64,000 nucleotides of DNA from Gordonia araii NBRC 100433 (GCF_000241265.1 NZ_BAEE01000064.1:1-64000); one strand, 5' to 3'. Counted from the first letter of the stretch, positions 1-8,044 are shown. Numbers and translations are program-made. The notes: generated from the letters alone by a model not told the origin.

Positions 1-735
1 ACCGGTCCGGCGGCGCTGGCCTTCGACAACGTCTCCTTCGGATACGTCCGCGGTCGTTACGTGTTGCGCGACTTCACGCTCACGCTTCCGGCGGGCGGCA
101 CAACCGCGATCGTCGGCCCGTCCGGCGCGGGCAAGTCCACCGTGGCCGCCCTGGCCGCACGCCTGTGGGACCCGGACCTGGGGGCTGTCACTCTGGACGG
201 CGCCGACCTGCGCACTATCGACGAAGACGATCTCCGTCGCCATGTCGCGGTCGTCCTGCAGGACGTCCAGCTGGTGCACGGCACGATCGCCGAGAACATC
301 GCCCTGGGTACTCCCGACGCGACTCGCGAGCAGATCGCCGACGCCGCGCGCACCGCCTACATCGCGAACGAGATCGAGGCGCTGCCCGACGGCTACGACA
401 CGGTCGTGGACCGTGACAGCCTGTCGGGCGGTCAGCGCCAGCGCATCGCGATCGCCCGCGCGCTGCTCGGGAATCCGCGTCTGGTGATCCTCGACGAGGC
501 CACCGCTGCTGCCGATCCCGACTCCGAGTGGGAGGTCCGGCAGGGCCTGACGAAACTCCTTGAGGGGCGGACCGTTCTGGTGATCGCCCATCGGTTGCAC
601 ACCGTGGCGCATGCCGAGCAGATCGTCGTCCTCGACGACGGCAGCATCGTCGAACAGGGCACCCGCGACGAGCTGATCGCGCTGGGCGGATTGTTCGCGC
701 GAATGCACAACCAGGCGATGGAGGCACTCGCATGA
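1..735 (+). CDS. ABC transporter, C-terminal ATPase part (5' end outside window)
   Basis: The reading frame is open from base 1, so only the nucleotide-binding domain is seen. It has Walker A GPSGAGKST (115-141), the signature LSGGQRQR (421-444), Walker B LVILDEATAA and an H-loop IAHRL. The architecture and the partner gene that follows suggest one half of a heterodimeric inner-membrane ABC exporter-fold transporter. The next gene resembles mycobacterial IrtB, so this may be an IrtA-like partner for siderophore handling, but the membrane part is missing and that assignment is inference. The stop overlaps the next start by 4 bases (ATGA), so the two are translationally coupled. Confidence 0.9.
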   Translation, partial: TGPAALAFDNVSFGYVRGRYVLRDFTLTLPAGGTTAIVGPSGAGKSTVAALAARLWDPDLGAVTLDGADLRTIDEDDLRRHVAVVLQDVQLVHGTIAENIALGTPDATREQIADAARTAYIANEIEALPDGYDTVVDRDSLSGGQRQRIAIARALLGNPRLVILDEATAAADPDSEWEVRQGLTKLLEGRTVLVIAHRLHTVAHAEQIVVLDDGSIVEQGTRDELIALGGLFARMHNQAMEALA

Positions 736-2438
736 TCTACTCCGATTTGGTGACCGTCACCGGCCCCGAGGGCCGCGGTGAACGGATCCGCTTCGTAGCC
801 CTGACCGTGTTCTCCACCCTGCTGCAGGCGGCGTCGGTGGTCACGCTGGTTCCGGTGCTGCACGCCCTGTTCGGCGATCGTCCCGCCGACGCCTGGCCGT
901 GGGTGGGGCTGCTCGTCCTGCAGCTGCTGCTGGCGTGGATCGCCGACCGGCTGGCCATTCGCGCCGGGCTGAAGCTCGGCTTCCGCATCATCGACACCAT
1001 CACCGAAACGGGTCTGTCCGGCATCCGGCGCCTCGATCCCGGATCGCTGCATTCCGAGCGGGCCTCCAAACTTCGCGACCTCGTCTCGGTGTCGGCGCCC
1101 GAGTCGATCTCGGCCGTGGTGCTCCTCGGGTCACCACTGATCCGCGCCGTGCTGTTGACACCGCTGATCGCGCTGATGTTGCTGTTCGTGTCGTGGAAGC
1201 TGGCGCTCGTCGCGCTGGTCGGCGGCATCGTGATGTTCCTGGCGCTGCTCGCCTCGCAGCGCGTCGTCACCCGATCCGAGGCGGCGTTCTCCGAGACCAA
1301 TCGCGTCCTCGACAATCGCGTACTCGAGTTCGCCTGGGCGCAGCCGACGTTGCGCGGCTCGGGGGCCGGGACCGGCACGGTGAACGACGTGTTGAGCGAG
1401 ACCCGGAACCGGGGGCTGAAGCTGCTTGCGTGGACCGTGCCCGGTGAGCTGATGTTCAGCGTGGTCCTGCAGTTGACGCTACTGGCCTTCGGCCTCACCA
1501 CCGCGTCGCTGTACCTGTCCGGCGAGATCTCCGGTGTCACCGCGGCCGCGATGATCGTGGTGCTCTTGCGGATCGTGGAAGTCGTCGGTTCCCTGTCGCT
1601 CCTGGGGCCCGCGGTCGCGAACGCATCACGCGTCTTCGGTGAGGTCGCCGGACTCGTCGACGAGGAGAAGGTGGCGGCGGCCCAGGCTACGGCCGCGGCC
1701 GAGCCGGTCTCCGGTGCCCCCGAGATCGCGCTGCGCGATGTGAACTTCACCTACCCGGACGGCACGCGAGCGCTCAGCGGTGTCGACACCGTGGTGCCGG
1801 CCGGTGGGATCACGGTGATCGTGGGTCGATCGGGGTCGGGCAAGTCGACCCTGCTGGACGTGGTGGCCGGACTCTGCGAGCCGACCGAGGGGCAGGTAAT
1901 CGTCGGCGATTCGCCCGCGTCTGCCGCGGAGCGTCTCGCCGGCGCCTCGGTGGTCTTCCAGACCACCCAGCTGCGTCCCGGCACGCTCAGGGAGAACGTC
2001 GGCACCGACGACGTCACGGCACTGGCCACACTTGCCGACCGCGCTCAGCTGGGGGAGGTTCTCGAAACACTCCCGTCCGGGTGGGACTCACGGGTCGGCG
2101 AGGGCGGCAACGCGCTCTCCGGCGGCGAACGTCAACGGGTGGGCCTGGCCCGAGCGCTCGCGAAGCCCTCCGGGCTGCTACTCGTGGACGAGGCCACCTC
2201 GGCGCTCGACGCCATCACCGAGCGGGCGGTCGTCGATGCCTTGGAGGAGACGCGAGGGGAGCGGACCGCCGTGATCGTGACGCACCGTCCCGCTCTCGTT
2301 TCGCTCGCTGATCGCGTGATCGTGCTCGACGACGGCAAGATCGTGGACTCCGGCAAGGTGGACGAACTCCTCGACCGCGGTGGCGTCTTCGCCGACCTGT
2401 GGACCCGCTGGCGCGAGTCGGAGGGCTGGCAGGTCTGA
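732..2438 (+). CDS. ABC transporter, fused membrane and ATPase domains (IrtB-like)
   Basis: 568 residues: an N-terminal membrane domain of about six helices (residues 1-310) followed by a nucleotide-binding domain with Walker A GRSGSGKST, signature LSGGERQR and Walker B LLLVDEATSALD. Short stretches such as ALFGD-P--AWPW near residue 45 and the C-terminal W-R-SEGWQV resemble M. tuberculosis IrtB, which with IrtA imports carboxymycobactin. The family match is by eye. It forms a pair with the preceding ATPase (4-base overlap). General exporter-type ABC function is secure; the siderophore role is a hypothesis. No siderophore biosynthesis gene lies in the window. Confidence 0.9.
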   Translation: MIYSDLVTVTGPEGRGERIRFVALTVFSTLLQAASVVTLVPVLHALFGDRPADAWPWVGLLVLQLLLAWIADRLAIRAGLKLGFRIIDTITETGLSGIRRLDPGSLHSERASKLRDLVSVSAPESISAVVLLGSPLIRAVLLTPLIALMLLFVSWKLALVALVGGIVMFLALLASQRVVTRSEAAFSETNRVLDNRVLEFAWAQPTLRGSGAGTGTVNDVLSETRNRGLKLLAWTVPGELMFSVVLQLTLLAFGLTTASLYLSGEISGVTAAAMIVVLLRIVEVVGSLSLLGPAVANASRVFGEVAGLVDEEKVAAAQATAAAEPVSGAPEIALRDVNFTYPDGTRALSGVDTVVPAGGITVIVGRSGSGKSTLLDVVAGLCEPTEGQVIVGDSPASAAERLAGASVVFQTTQLRPGTLRENVGTDDVTALATLADRAQLGEVLETLPSGWDSRVGEGGNALSGGERQRVGLARALAKPSGLLLVDEATSALDAITERAVVDALEETRGERTAVIVTHRPALVSLADRVIVLDDGKIVDSGKVDELLDRGGVFADLWTRWRESEGWQV

Positions 2439-2490
2439 CCTCGGGATTCACCACGTTGGGAAGTGAACGGTCTATTCACTATTTTCTGAA

Positions 2491-2506
2491 TACATAAATC
2501 TATGTA
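2491..2506. promoter_or_regulatory. Perfect 6-4-6 palindrome before the CmtR-type regulator
   Basis: TACATA-AATC-TATGTA lies in an AT-rich patch 13 bases before the regulator start codon at 2519. Its position and AT-rich symmetry fit an ArsR/SmtB-family operator, from which metal binding would release the repressor. Assignment as the operator is inference from location and symmetry. Confidence 0.6.
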
Positions 2507-2518
2507 CTGTTATGAGTC

Positions 2519-2851
2519 ATGGAGATGGTCGCCACCCAGCGTGATGCGTTGACGAGATTCGGCTACGCGTTGTCCGATTCGACGCGGACTCAGGTGCTTT
2601 TGCGCCTGCGGAGCGGGGGAGCGTACCCGTCGGAGCTGGCCGACGCGATCGGCGTTTCCCGGCAGGCGCTGTCGAATCATCTGGCCTGTCTGCGGGGGTG
2701 CGGCTTGGTTGTTGCGGTCCCAGAAGGCCGGCGCACCCGCTACGAGCTGGCCGATCCGCGCATCGGGCATGCGCTCGACGATCTGCTCGGTTTGGTGCTC
2801 GCCGTCGACCCGGAGTGCTGCGCCGATTCGGCCGATCAGGGCTGCTGCTGA
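2519..2851 (+). CDS. cmtR: ArsR/SmtB-family metal sensor, CmtR type
   Basis: 110-residue winged-helix repressor. The HTH is around SELADAIGVSRQALSNHL (residues 38-55). Cys57 and Cys61 (in ACLRGCG) occupy the same positions as the Cd/Pb ligands of M. tuberculosis CmtR, and a Cys-rich tail (Cys100, 101, 109, 110) can supply the third ligand that CmtR provides at Cys102. CmtR represses its own metal exporter until Cd(II) or Pb(II) binds. The next gene encodes a metal transporter and overlaps by one base (TGATG), so the pair is a self-contained metal resistance unit. ATG at 2519 was chosen; ATG at 2525 is an alternative. Confidence 0.88.
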   Translation: MEMVATQRDALTRFGYALSDSTRTQVLLRLRSGGAYPSELADAIGVSRQALSNHLACLRGCGLVVAVPEGRRTRYELADPRIGHALDDLLGLVLAVDPECCADSADQGCC

Positions 2852-3549
2852 TGGCCACCGAGTTGGGGATCGTCTCGTCGGCGCGAGCACGGCTCACGCC
2901 CGAACGACGGGCGATATTGCAGCGTCGTATCCGGTGGTTCGTCGCAGCGACGATTACCTACAACGTGATCGAGGCCGTGGTCGCGATCACCGAGGGCGCC
3001 CGGGTCTCGTCGACAGCGCTGATCGGGTTCGGGTTGGACTCGGTGATCGAGGTTTCCTCGGCGGCCGCTGTCGCGTGGCAATTCGCGGGCAAGGATCCCG
3101 AGCGGCGCGAGAAGGTGGCGCTGCGGATCATCGCATTCTCGTTCTTCGCGTTGGCTCTCTACGTCGGCGTCAATTCGATCCGGACGTTGCTGGGCTTCGC
3201 TGAAGACGCTCGGCACTCGTCGATCGGAATCGCGTTGGCGGCCGCGAGTCTGGCGATCATGCCCGTGCTGTCATGGGCCGAACGCCGCGCCGGCCGTGAA
3301 CTCGGTTCGCTGAGTGCGGTGGCCGACTCCAAGCAGACGCTGCTGTGCACCTATCTGTCGGCGGTGCTGTTGGTCGGCTTGGTGCTCAACAGCTCATTCG
3401 GCTGGTCGTGGGCCGACCCGATCGCCGCCTTGGTGATCGCCGCGATCGCGGTCCGGGAGGGCGTCAATGCGTGGAAGGGTGAAACCTGCTGCCCTCCCGT
3501 GAGAGGCCAGGCGGACGTCGACGACGATTGCGACTGCTGTAGCCGCTGA
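2851..3549 (+). CDS. Cation efflux (CDF-superfamily-like) membrane protein
   Basis: 232 residues with about six predicted membrane helices, a GFGLDSVIE motif in the second helix (D and E are typical CDF metal ligands) and a second acidic site near VADSKQT and SWADPIAALV. The C-terminus is Cys and Asp rich (TCCPP, DDDCDCC), a likely metal-capturing tail. It lacks the long cytoplasmic domain of classical CDF proteins. Coupled to the CmtR-type sensor, it probably exports Cd, Zn or Pb; the metal is inferred from the sensor, not shown. Confidence 0.82.
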   Translation: MATELGIVSSARARLTPERRAILQRRIRWFVAATITYNVIEAVVAITEGARVSSTALIGFGLDSVIEVSSAAAVAWQFAGKDPERREKVALRIIAFSFFALALYVGVNSIRTLLGFAEDARHSSIGIALAAASLAIMPVLSWAERRAGRELGSLSAVADSKQTLLCTYLSAVLLVGLVLNSSFGWSWADPIAALVIAAIAVREGVNAWKGETCCPPVRGQADVDDDCDCCSR

Positions 3550-3570
3550 GCCTGGACGCCGTGAACTCAC

Positions 3571-3870
3571 GTGGCATCGATTGAACTCGCATTCGTTCCG
3601 GACTCAGAGGAGACCCGGTCCGCCCGGGAGACATTCTGGGCCAGCCGCCTCCAAGCGGTCCTGCCGATGATCACACGAGCGATCGAACGCGGCGAGTTGC
3701 CGCCAGACGTCGACGGCCGAGCCCTCATCGAACTCCTCATCGCACCGATCCATTTCCGGCATTTGCTCACCCGAGAACATGCCGACCAAGCACTAGTGGG
3801 TCGTCTCGCAACTGCAGCAATTCAAGCCGCGCAGACTGTCCCGGCAGTACAGCCCGGAACCCGACGTTGA
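3571..3870 (+). pseudogene. C-terminal remnant of a TetR-family regulator
   Basis: 99 residues from GTG 3571 resemble the ligand-binding C-terminal half of a TetR regulator: helical, with the run RAIERGELPPDVDGRALIELLIAPIHFRHLL typical of the TetR C-terminal domain. No N-terminal DNA-binding HTH lies upstream, because the metal transporter ends only 21 bases before. The product cannot bind DNA as a TetR protein, so this is read as a 5'-truncated fossil marking the left edge of a rearranged segment. Confidence 0.65.
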
Positions 3871-4290
3871 CCCTGTTACGTCACTGTGACGCAATGAGCA
3901 AGGCTAGCTGGTTATACCGGAGCGGCGGGGCGGGCGTCGAATGGTCCGATGCAACCGTGGCGAGCGCCGGCGTCGGCGGCCGAGCCTGGCAGGAACAGGC
4001 CGACGGCCCGCGCGGCAGACGTGACGCCGTCAGGTAATCGCGGAAGCGCGCCGCCATATAGGTCGGCGAGACGTCGGGGCCGTCGCGGAAGCCGCAGCTG
4101 TGTGGATTGGACAATCAATCGGTCGGCTGCCAGGAAAACCCTGCGTTCATCGTGGTCAGACAACTGGTAACGAGACGTGTTGAAGTGGGACGAGTAGCTG
4201 GCCCCGTCCAGACCGCGGCCGAGGGAGCCCTGCCGACCCTGGACTCTGGACGTACGTCGCCCGTGATTGTCGGCACCGTTCGCTAGATTT
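3871..4290. other. Non-coding or decayed stretch, no convincing gene
   Basis: About 420 bases without a recognisable gene. Several frames stay open on both strands, but their translations are Arg/Pro/Ser-rich and look like GC-rich noise. A 6-1-6 palindrome CGTCACTGTGACG sits at 3879-3891, just after the TetR remnant, and could be a hairpin or an old operator. A TAGATT hexamer at 4284-4289 could be the -10 element of the following gene. Confidence 0.5.
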
Positions 4291-4323
4291 GGATGTGGTC
4301 CCGCACCGTGCAGGACCACATCC
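4291..4323 (+). promoter_or_regulatory. Perfect 11-bp inverted repeat in the leader of the 4337 gene
   Basis: Arms GGATGTGGTCC (4291-4301) and GGACCACATCC (4313-4323) are exact reverse complements around an 11-base loop that itself contains GCAC-C-GTGC. The repeat ends 3 bases before the GGGAGG ribosome binding site (4326-4331) of the gene starting at 4337. It can act as a repressor operator or as an RNA hairpin controlling ribosome access. With a -10-like TAGATT at 4284-4289 the transcript would start within the left arm. Confidence 0.7.
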
Positions 4324-4336
4324 CAGGGAGGTGTCG

Positions 4337-4822
4337 ATGGAACCCGTAACCCTGATTGTCGCGGCGATCGCGCTCGGCGCGACGGACGGTGCGCGTGAGA
4401 CCACGAAACTGGCAATCGGCGACGCCTACGCGGCCGTGAAGGGCTGGATCACGAACCGGTACAGCTCCGTGACCGCGGAGGTCGAGGGGCTAGAGCAGGA
4501 GCCAGAGGAAGAGCTCCGCCGCGCACTTCTCGCGAAGAAGCTCGAACAGGCGGGTGCTGGCGACGACGTCGAGCTGCTGGGGCTTGCTCAGTCGGTGTTG
4601 ACAGCCGTTGAGGAGCAGGCTCCCGAGTTGCCGGCCACCGTCGGCGTGGTGATCCGCCGCGCGTCGGTTGGGGGTGATATCGAGGTCGTAGATGTGGCTG
4701 TCGACGGCGGGAGTGGAGTTGTCGCCGAGGACGTGGCGGCTGGTGGCGATCTGCGGATCGGCAAAGTCGCAGCGCGTGCCCCGCAGGAGCCGCCCCACCC
4801 TACCCAGGCGCGGGAGCAGTAG
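4337..4822 (+). CDS. Small protein of the actinobacterial conflict-system type, function unknown
   Basis: 161 residues from ATG 4337, behind GGGAGG. The N-terminus (MEPVTLIVAAIALGATDGA, then a helix with DAYAAVKGWI) resembles the start of many short actinobacterial proteins found beside NLR/STAND-type effectors. Residues about 45-95 are charged and helical. Residues about 100-150 form short Gly-Asp beta repeats (VGGDIEVV, GGDLRIGKV). No enzyme motif is seen. The frame stops at 4820-4822, but the next frame carries on without a start codon, so this may be the front half of one broken gene. Function is inferred only from the general family look. Confidence 0.55.
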   Translation: MEPVTLIVAAIALGATDGARETTKLAIGDAYAAVKGWITNRYSSVTAEVEGLEQEPEEELRRALLAKKLEQAGAGDDVELLGLAQSVLTAVEEQAPELPATVGVVIRRASVGGDIEVVDVAVDGGSGVVAEDVAAGGDLRIGKVAARAPQEPPHPTQAREQ

Positions 4823-5487
4823 ACAGTCCGTCTGCTTCCGCGCACAACTTCACCTCGAACCAGCGCAACGTTATCGCTGGGCGGGATAACAACACGTACT
4901 ATTCGGTCGGCGCGACGGAGACGGGCAACAGTGGTGGCCGCATCCGGGCAGTAACGGCGTCGGCCAAGCCGGTGCCTATCGGTCGAGGTTTGTGGACCGT
5001 CACTGTGAACAACGCGAGTTCGGGTCCGATCACGGACCTCGCAGTCGATGTGTACGCCGTTGATGGGGACGGCAACCGGCTGGAGGGTGTATGTCATCCG
5101 GCGAAGGGCAAGATCTCGCTACAGGAACTCTTCCGTGAGGGTTTGGCGGGTGGGATGAGCGGAACGCTTGATGCCATCGGCTCCCGCGCCAACTCGATAT
5201 ACCCGCCGGGGATGTTCGGTGTTCCGGCGAACCTCGGTTCCTACGGGGGGATGTTCTCGGATCACCTCATGGGTGCGCCTGGCCTCTCCTCGCTTCTTCA
5301 GAACGCGCAGAAGCAGATGGTCGACAAATACCCTGACGTGATCGCGCGTGATCAGTCAGCTGAGGTGATGTACAGCGCCCCCGGAGCAGCCGACGTACGG
5401 GTCGATCTCCAGTTCGCCGACGACATGGGCGACTTGTGGCGTCGACGGCACGGTAAGCAACCTGAACCGGTTATGGAGAACGAGTAG
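4822..5487 (+). CDS. Ig-like domain protein with N-terminal amyloid-like motif; start unresolved
   Basis: The frame is open from 4678 to the stop at 5487, with no ATG, GTG or TTG before GTG 4972. Yet the peptide before 4972 looks real: Pro/Ser-rich linker, then NVIAGRDNNTYYSVG (about 4882-4926), which resembles the Asn/Gly-rich RHIM-like or BASS amyloid motifs of bacterial conflict proteins. After 4972 comes a beta-rich part (LWTVTVNNASSGPITDLAVDV), a hydrophobic middle, and an ending VDLQFADDMGDLWRRR-G common in actinobacterial proteins of this class. The likely explanations are a single gene with the 4337 frame broken near 4780-4822, or a -1 frameshift. Confidence 0.5.
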   Translation, partial: DSPSASAHNFTSNQRNVIAGRDNNTYYSVGATETGNSGGRIRAVTASAKPVPIGRGLWTVTVNNASSGPITDLAVDVYAVDGDGNRLEGVCHPAKGKISLQELFREGLAGGMSGTLDAIGSRANSIYPPGMFGVPANLGSYGGMFSDHLMGAPGLSSLLQNAQKQMVDKYPDVIARDQSAEVMYSAPGAADVRVDLQFADDMGDLWRRRHGKQPEPVMENE

Positions 5488-5539
5488 GCCAAGTCTCCGA
5501 GTCCGACCCACGCCCGAAATGATAAGAACGCCATAACAC

Positions 5540-6430
5540 CTAATCGCAAGGCGCCAGACCTCGGTCAGTCGCCTCTGAGAACAGAGCCACTCGATGTCGA
5601 CGACTATGCCCACACAGACGCCCCCGAAGATTGCGCCCTTCACCCCGGATTTCGTCAAGGGCGTGTGCGACGTGCTTGCGCAGACAGACCATCCGGGACT
5701 GACCGGTTCCGAGATCGACTCCCTGCTCCAGATGGTGGGAGTCAGGCAGCGTGAACCGGGCGGCAACAAGCGCGACAGCCTGTACGTCACTCTCTACAAC
5801 GTCCAGGTTCGACAGCAAGCCGGCAACGTCGTTGGCGGATTTATCGCAAAGGCGATGAGTCCTGGCCGGTATGCCGCTCAGCCAGCTCGTTTCGACGAGC
5901 TGCGCGACCAGCTCAACGAGTTCCTCGTGTACTACAGCTACGCAGTTAACGAAGCGGGCAAGCTCGCATCCGGAGCGAGGGCATCCACAATCTCCGAGGG
6001 TGCCGCCCTGTTGGGCGAAGTGCTCGATCGACACGGCGATGAACACCGCGTGGGCGGTGAACAAGGCGGTGCCGTCATCGGCGGTGGCGGTCGCCTTAAG
6101 GTGCAGTTTGCGGCCGTCAATCTCCCGGACGTGGGCGCTGATGCGCAGGGGCCGGTGCAGCGGGACGGGGGCGAGGTAGTCGACGGTGAGGCTCCGGGTC
6201 ACTGCCGGGGTGCGGGCGATCCAGAGGCCGAAGCCGAACAGGTCGTCGCAGGCGGCGGCCACTGCTCCGCCGTGCGCGAGGCCGGGCGCACCGATGTGGC
6301 GTTCGCCGAACGTCACATCGGTGTAGACCTCGTCGCCGGAGCGGAACACCACCAGTTGCAGGCCGGCGGGATTGTCTGGCCCGCACCCCATGCAGGTCGG
6401 CGAGTGCGGCGGCAGCGGTAGCTGGGTCAC
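5540..6430 (-). CDS. PaaI-type hotdog thioesterase with an aberrant C-terminal extension
   Basis: Residues 1 to about 145 are a normal hotdog thioesterase: CMGCGPDNPAGLQL, the helix motif GLAHGGAVAAACDDLFGFGLW and the strands RSLTVDYLAPVPLHRPL. This family hydrolyses acyl-CoA thioesters. After FIAVSIEHFAQQGGT the frame continues about 150 residues antisense to the truncated TIGR02391 gene, so the native stop has been lost and the predicted 296-residue length is artificial. The start overlaps the efflux pump stop by 4 bases (6427-6430), so it is the second gene of that operon. The hotdog domain may still fold. Confidence 0.75.
   Translation of the reverse strand: MTQLPLPPHSPTCMGCGPDNPAGLQLVVFRSGDEVYTDVTFGERHIGAPGLAHGGAVAAACDDLFGFGLWIARTPAVTRSLTVDYLAPVPLHRPLRISAHVREIDGRKLHLKATATADDGTALFTAHAVFIAVSIEHFAQQGGTLGDCGCPRSGCELARFVNCVAVVHEELVELVAQLVETSWLSGIPARTHRLCDKSANDVAGLLSNLDVVESDVQAVALVAARFTLPDSHHLEQGVDLGTGQSRMVCLRKHVAHALDEIRGEGRNLRGRLCGHSRRHRVALFSEATDRGLAPCD
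5594..6000 (+). pseudogene. TIGR02391/Ymh-type gene, 3' end lost
   Basis: From ATG 5594 about 135 residues read as a TIGR02391-family N-terminal part: LTGSEIDSLL, KRDSLYVTLYNVQVRQQAGNVV, FIAKAMSPGRYAAQP, LNEFLVYYSYAVNEAGKL and STISE. Family members go on to a C-terminal HEPN-type domain linked to abortive infection. Here the match ends near 5998, where the antisense of a thioesterase gene begins; the frame then runs on to 6421 with no resemblance to the family. The C-terminal, probably effector, half has been lost. The neighbouring amyloid-motif gene suggests an eroded defence patch. Confidence 0.65.
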
Positions 6431-8028
6431 GGGCGTTCCTTCTCGACGGTGCTGGCTAGCGGCGGGCGCGGGATCGACCTGCGCTGGGCCGGTTCAGCCG
6501 GGCTCCTCGATGCGCCTGCGTCCGGGGAAGCGCGGCCGGGCGCCCAGACCAGCAGGATCGCGGCACCCGCCGCCGCGATGAGTGCGAGGACGATCGCGGA
6601 CTGCTCGACGCCGTGCAGGAACGCGGACTTGGCGAAGTCGGCGAGTTGCTGGCCGGCCGGTCCCGCCCGGTCGGCGACCTCGAGGGCACCGGCGAGTGAG
6701 TCGGCGACCGGGCCCCGCGCCTCCGGTGGGAGCCGCGTGACCGCGGGGGCGATGTTGTGGCTGTACCCGGCGGCCAGGACACTGCCGGCGACCGCGATGC
6801 CGATCGCCGCGCCGACCTCGCGGGTGGCGTCGTTGACCGCCGCAGCGACCCCGTGCTTTTCGACCGCGGTGTCCGCGACGATAGCCGCCGTCGCCGGCGC
6901 CGCGGTCAGGCCCAGACCCGAGCTCATGATCAGCGTCGGCCACATCACGTCGAGGTAGGTGGAGTCCAAATCCAGCCGGCTGATGAAGTAGAACCCCGCG
7001 GCGATGGCGAGCAGACCGGTCACCGTCATCAACCGCAACCCCAGCCGGGTCGTCATCCACGGTGCGACCGCCGACAAGAGCACCAATGGCACCATCATCG
7101 GCGCCAAGGCCAGCGCTGAACCCAACGGGCTGTATCCAAAGATCAACTGCAGGTATTGGACGAGGACCAGGAAGACACCGAACGTCACCAGGAACTGGAT
7201 GGTGATGGAGAACGATCCGCTCCCGAAGCCACGACGGGCGAAGAACCGCACATCGAGCAGTGGATGATCCGCCCGCAACTCCCACACCACGAACACCCCT
7301 GTGGCCACCACCCCCAGCCCGAACCCGGTGACCACCACGGGATCCGACCAGCCGCGTACTGGGGCTTCGATGATGGCGAGCACCACTAGTCCGACCGCGA
7401 ACACCACCGCGACCGATCCGATCACATCCATCAGTGGCGGATTTTCCTGGCGGGATTCGGGAATGGTGAAGGCACACAACAGCAGAAACACCCCCACCGC
7501 GGTCAGGCCGACGAAGATTGACTGCCACGACCAGTAGTTGAGCAGCAGCCCCGACCCGAGAATCCCCAGCAGACCCCCGGACCCGGCGACCCCCGCCCAG
7601 ATCCCGACCGCACGCCCCCGCTGCTGCTCGGGGAATCCCGCAGTCAGGATCGACAGCGTGGACGGCATCATGAACGCCGCACCCACCCCGGCCGCTGCCC
7701 GCGCCGCGATCAACCACCACGGTGTCGATACCAACAGTGGCACCGCCGAGGCCAGCGAAAACAGCGCCAACCCCACGATCAGCACCGCCCGTCGGCCGTA
7801 GCGGTCACCCAGGGCCCCGGCGGGCAACACCAGACACGCCAGCACCAGCGTGTACCCGTCGACCACCCAGGTGAGCTGGGTTTGCGTCGCCCCGGTGGCC
7901 ACCGCAATGTTCGGAAGCGCGGTGTACAGGGCCGCCATTGAGGCGACCACCAGGGCCACCGACAGGCACGAGACCACCAACGTCCACTTCTGCGCCCGCG
8001 ACAGCAGCACTCGATCATCGGCGGTCAT
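6427..8028 (-). CDS. MFS multidrug efflux pump, DHA2 (14-TM) family
   Basis: 533 residues from ATG 8028, which is preceded by GGAGGTGG. It has about 14 hydrophobic helices, the MFS motif GDRYGRR between helices 2 and 3, and a motif-C-like VAGSGGLLGILGSGLLL in helix 5, marking a proton-driven drug exporter of the EmrB/QacA type in the inner membrane. It is divergent from a TetR regulator with a perfect inverted repeat between them, the usual arrangement for ligand-induced efflux. The thioesterase gene follows with a 4-base overlap. Upstream in-frame codons to 8130 are rejected because they cross the operator. Confidence 0.9.
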   Translation of the reverse strand: MTADDRVLLSRAQKWTLVVSCLSVALVVASMAALYTALPNIAVATGATQTQLTWVVDGYTLVLACLVLPAGALGDRYGRRAVLIVGLALFSLASAVPLLVSTPWWLIAARAAAGVGAAFMMPSTLSILTAGFPEQQRGRAVGIWAGVAGSGGLLGILGSGLLLNYWSWQSIFVGLTAVGVFLLLCAFTIPESRQENPPLMDVIGSVAVVFAVGLVVLAIIEAPVRGWSDPVVVTGFGLGVVATGVFVVWELRADHPLLDVRFFARRGFGSGSFSITIQFLVTFGVFLVLVQYLQLIFGYSPLGSALALAPMMVPLVLLSAVAPWMTTRLGLRLMTVTGLLAIAAGFYFISRLDLDSTYLDVMWPTLIMSSGLGLTAAPATAAIVADTAVEKHGVAAAVNDATREVGAAIGIAVAGSVLAAGYSHNIAPAVTRLPPEARGPVADSLAGALEVADRAGPAGQQLADFAKSAFLHGVEQSAIVLALIAAAGAAILLVWAPGRASPDAGASRSPAEPAQRRSIPRPPLASTVEKERP

Positions 8029-8044
8029 GCAGCCACCTCCACTT

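Noticed and set aside
3912-4415. 167-codon minus-strand frame before the amyloid-motif gene
   Set aside because: Composition is Arg/Pro/Ser noise, it has no ribosome binding site, and it crosses the hairpin and start of the plus-strand gene.
5352-5790. Minus-strand frame of 144 codons as a separate gene
   Set aside because: It overlaps both the Ig-like gene and the start of the TIGR02391-type gene, which have family resemblance; the minus frame has none.
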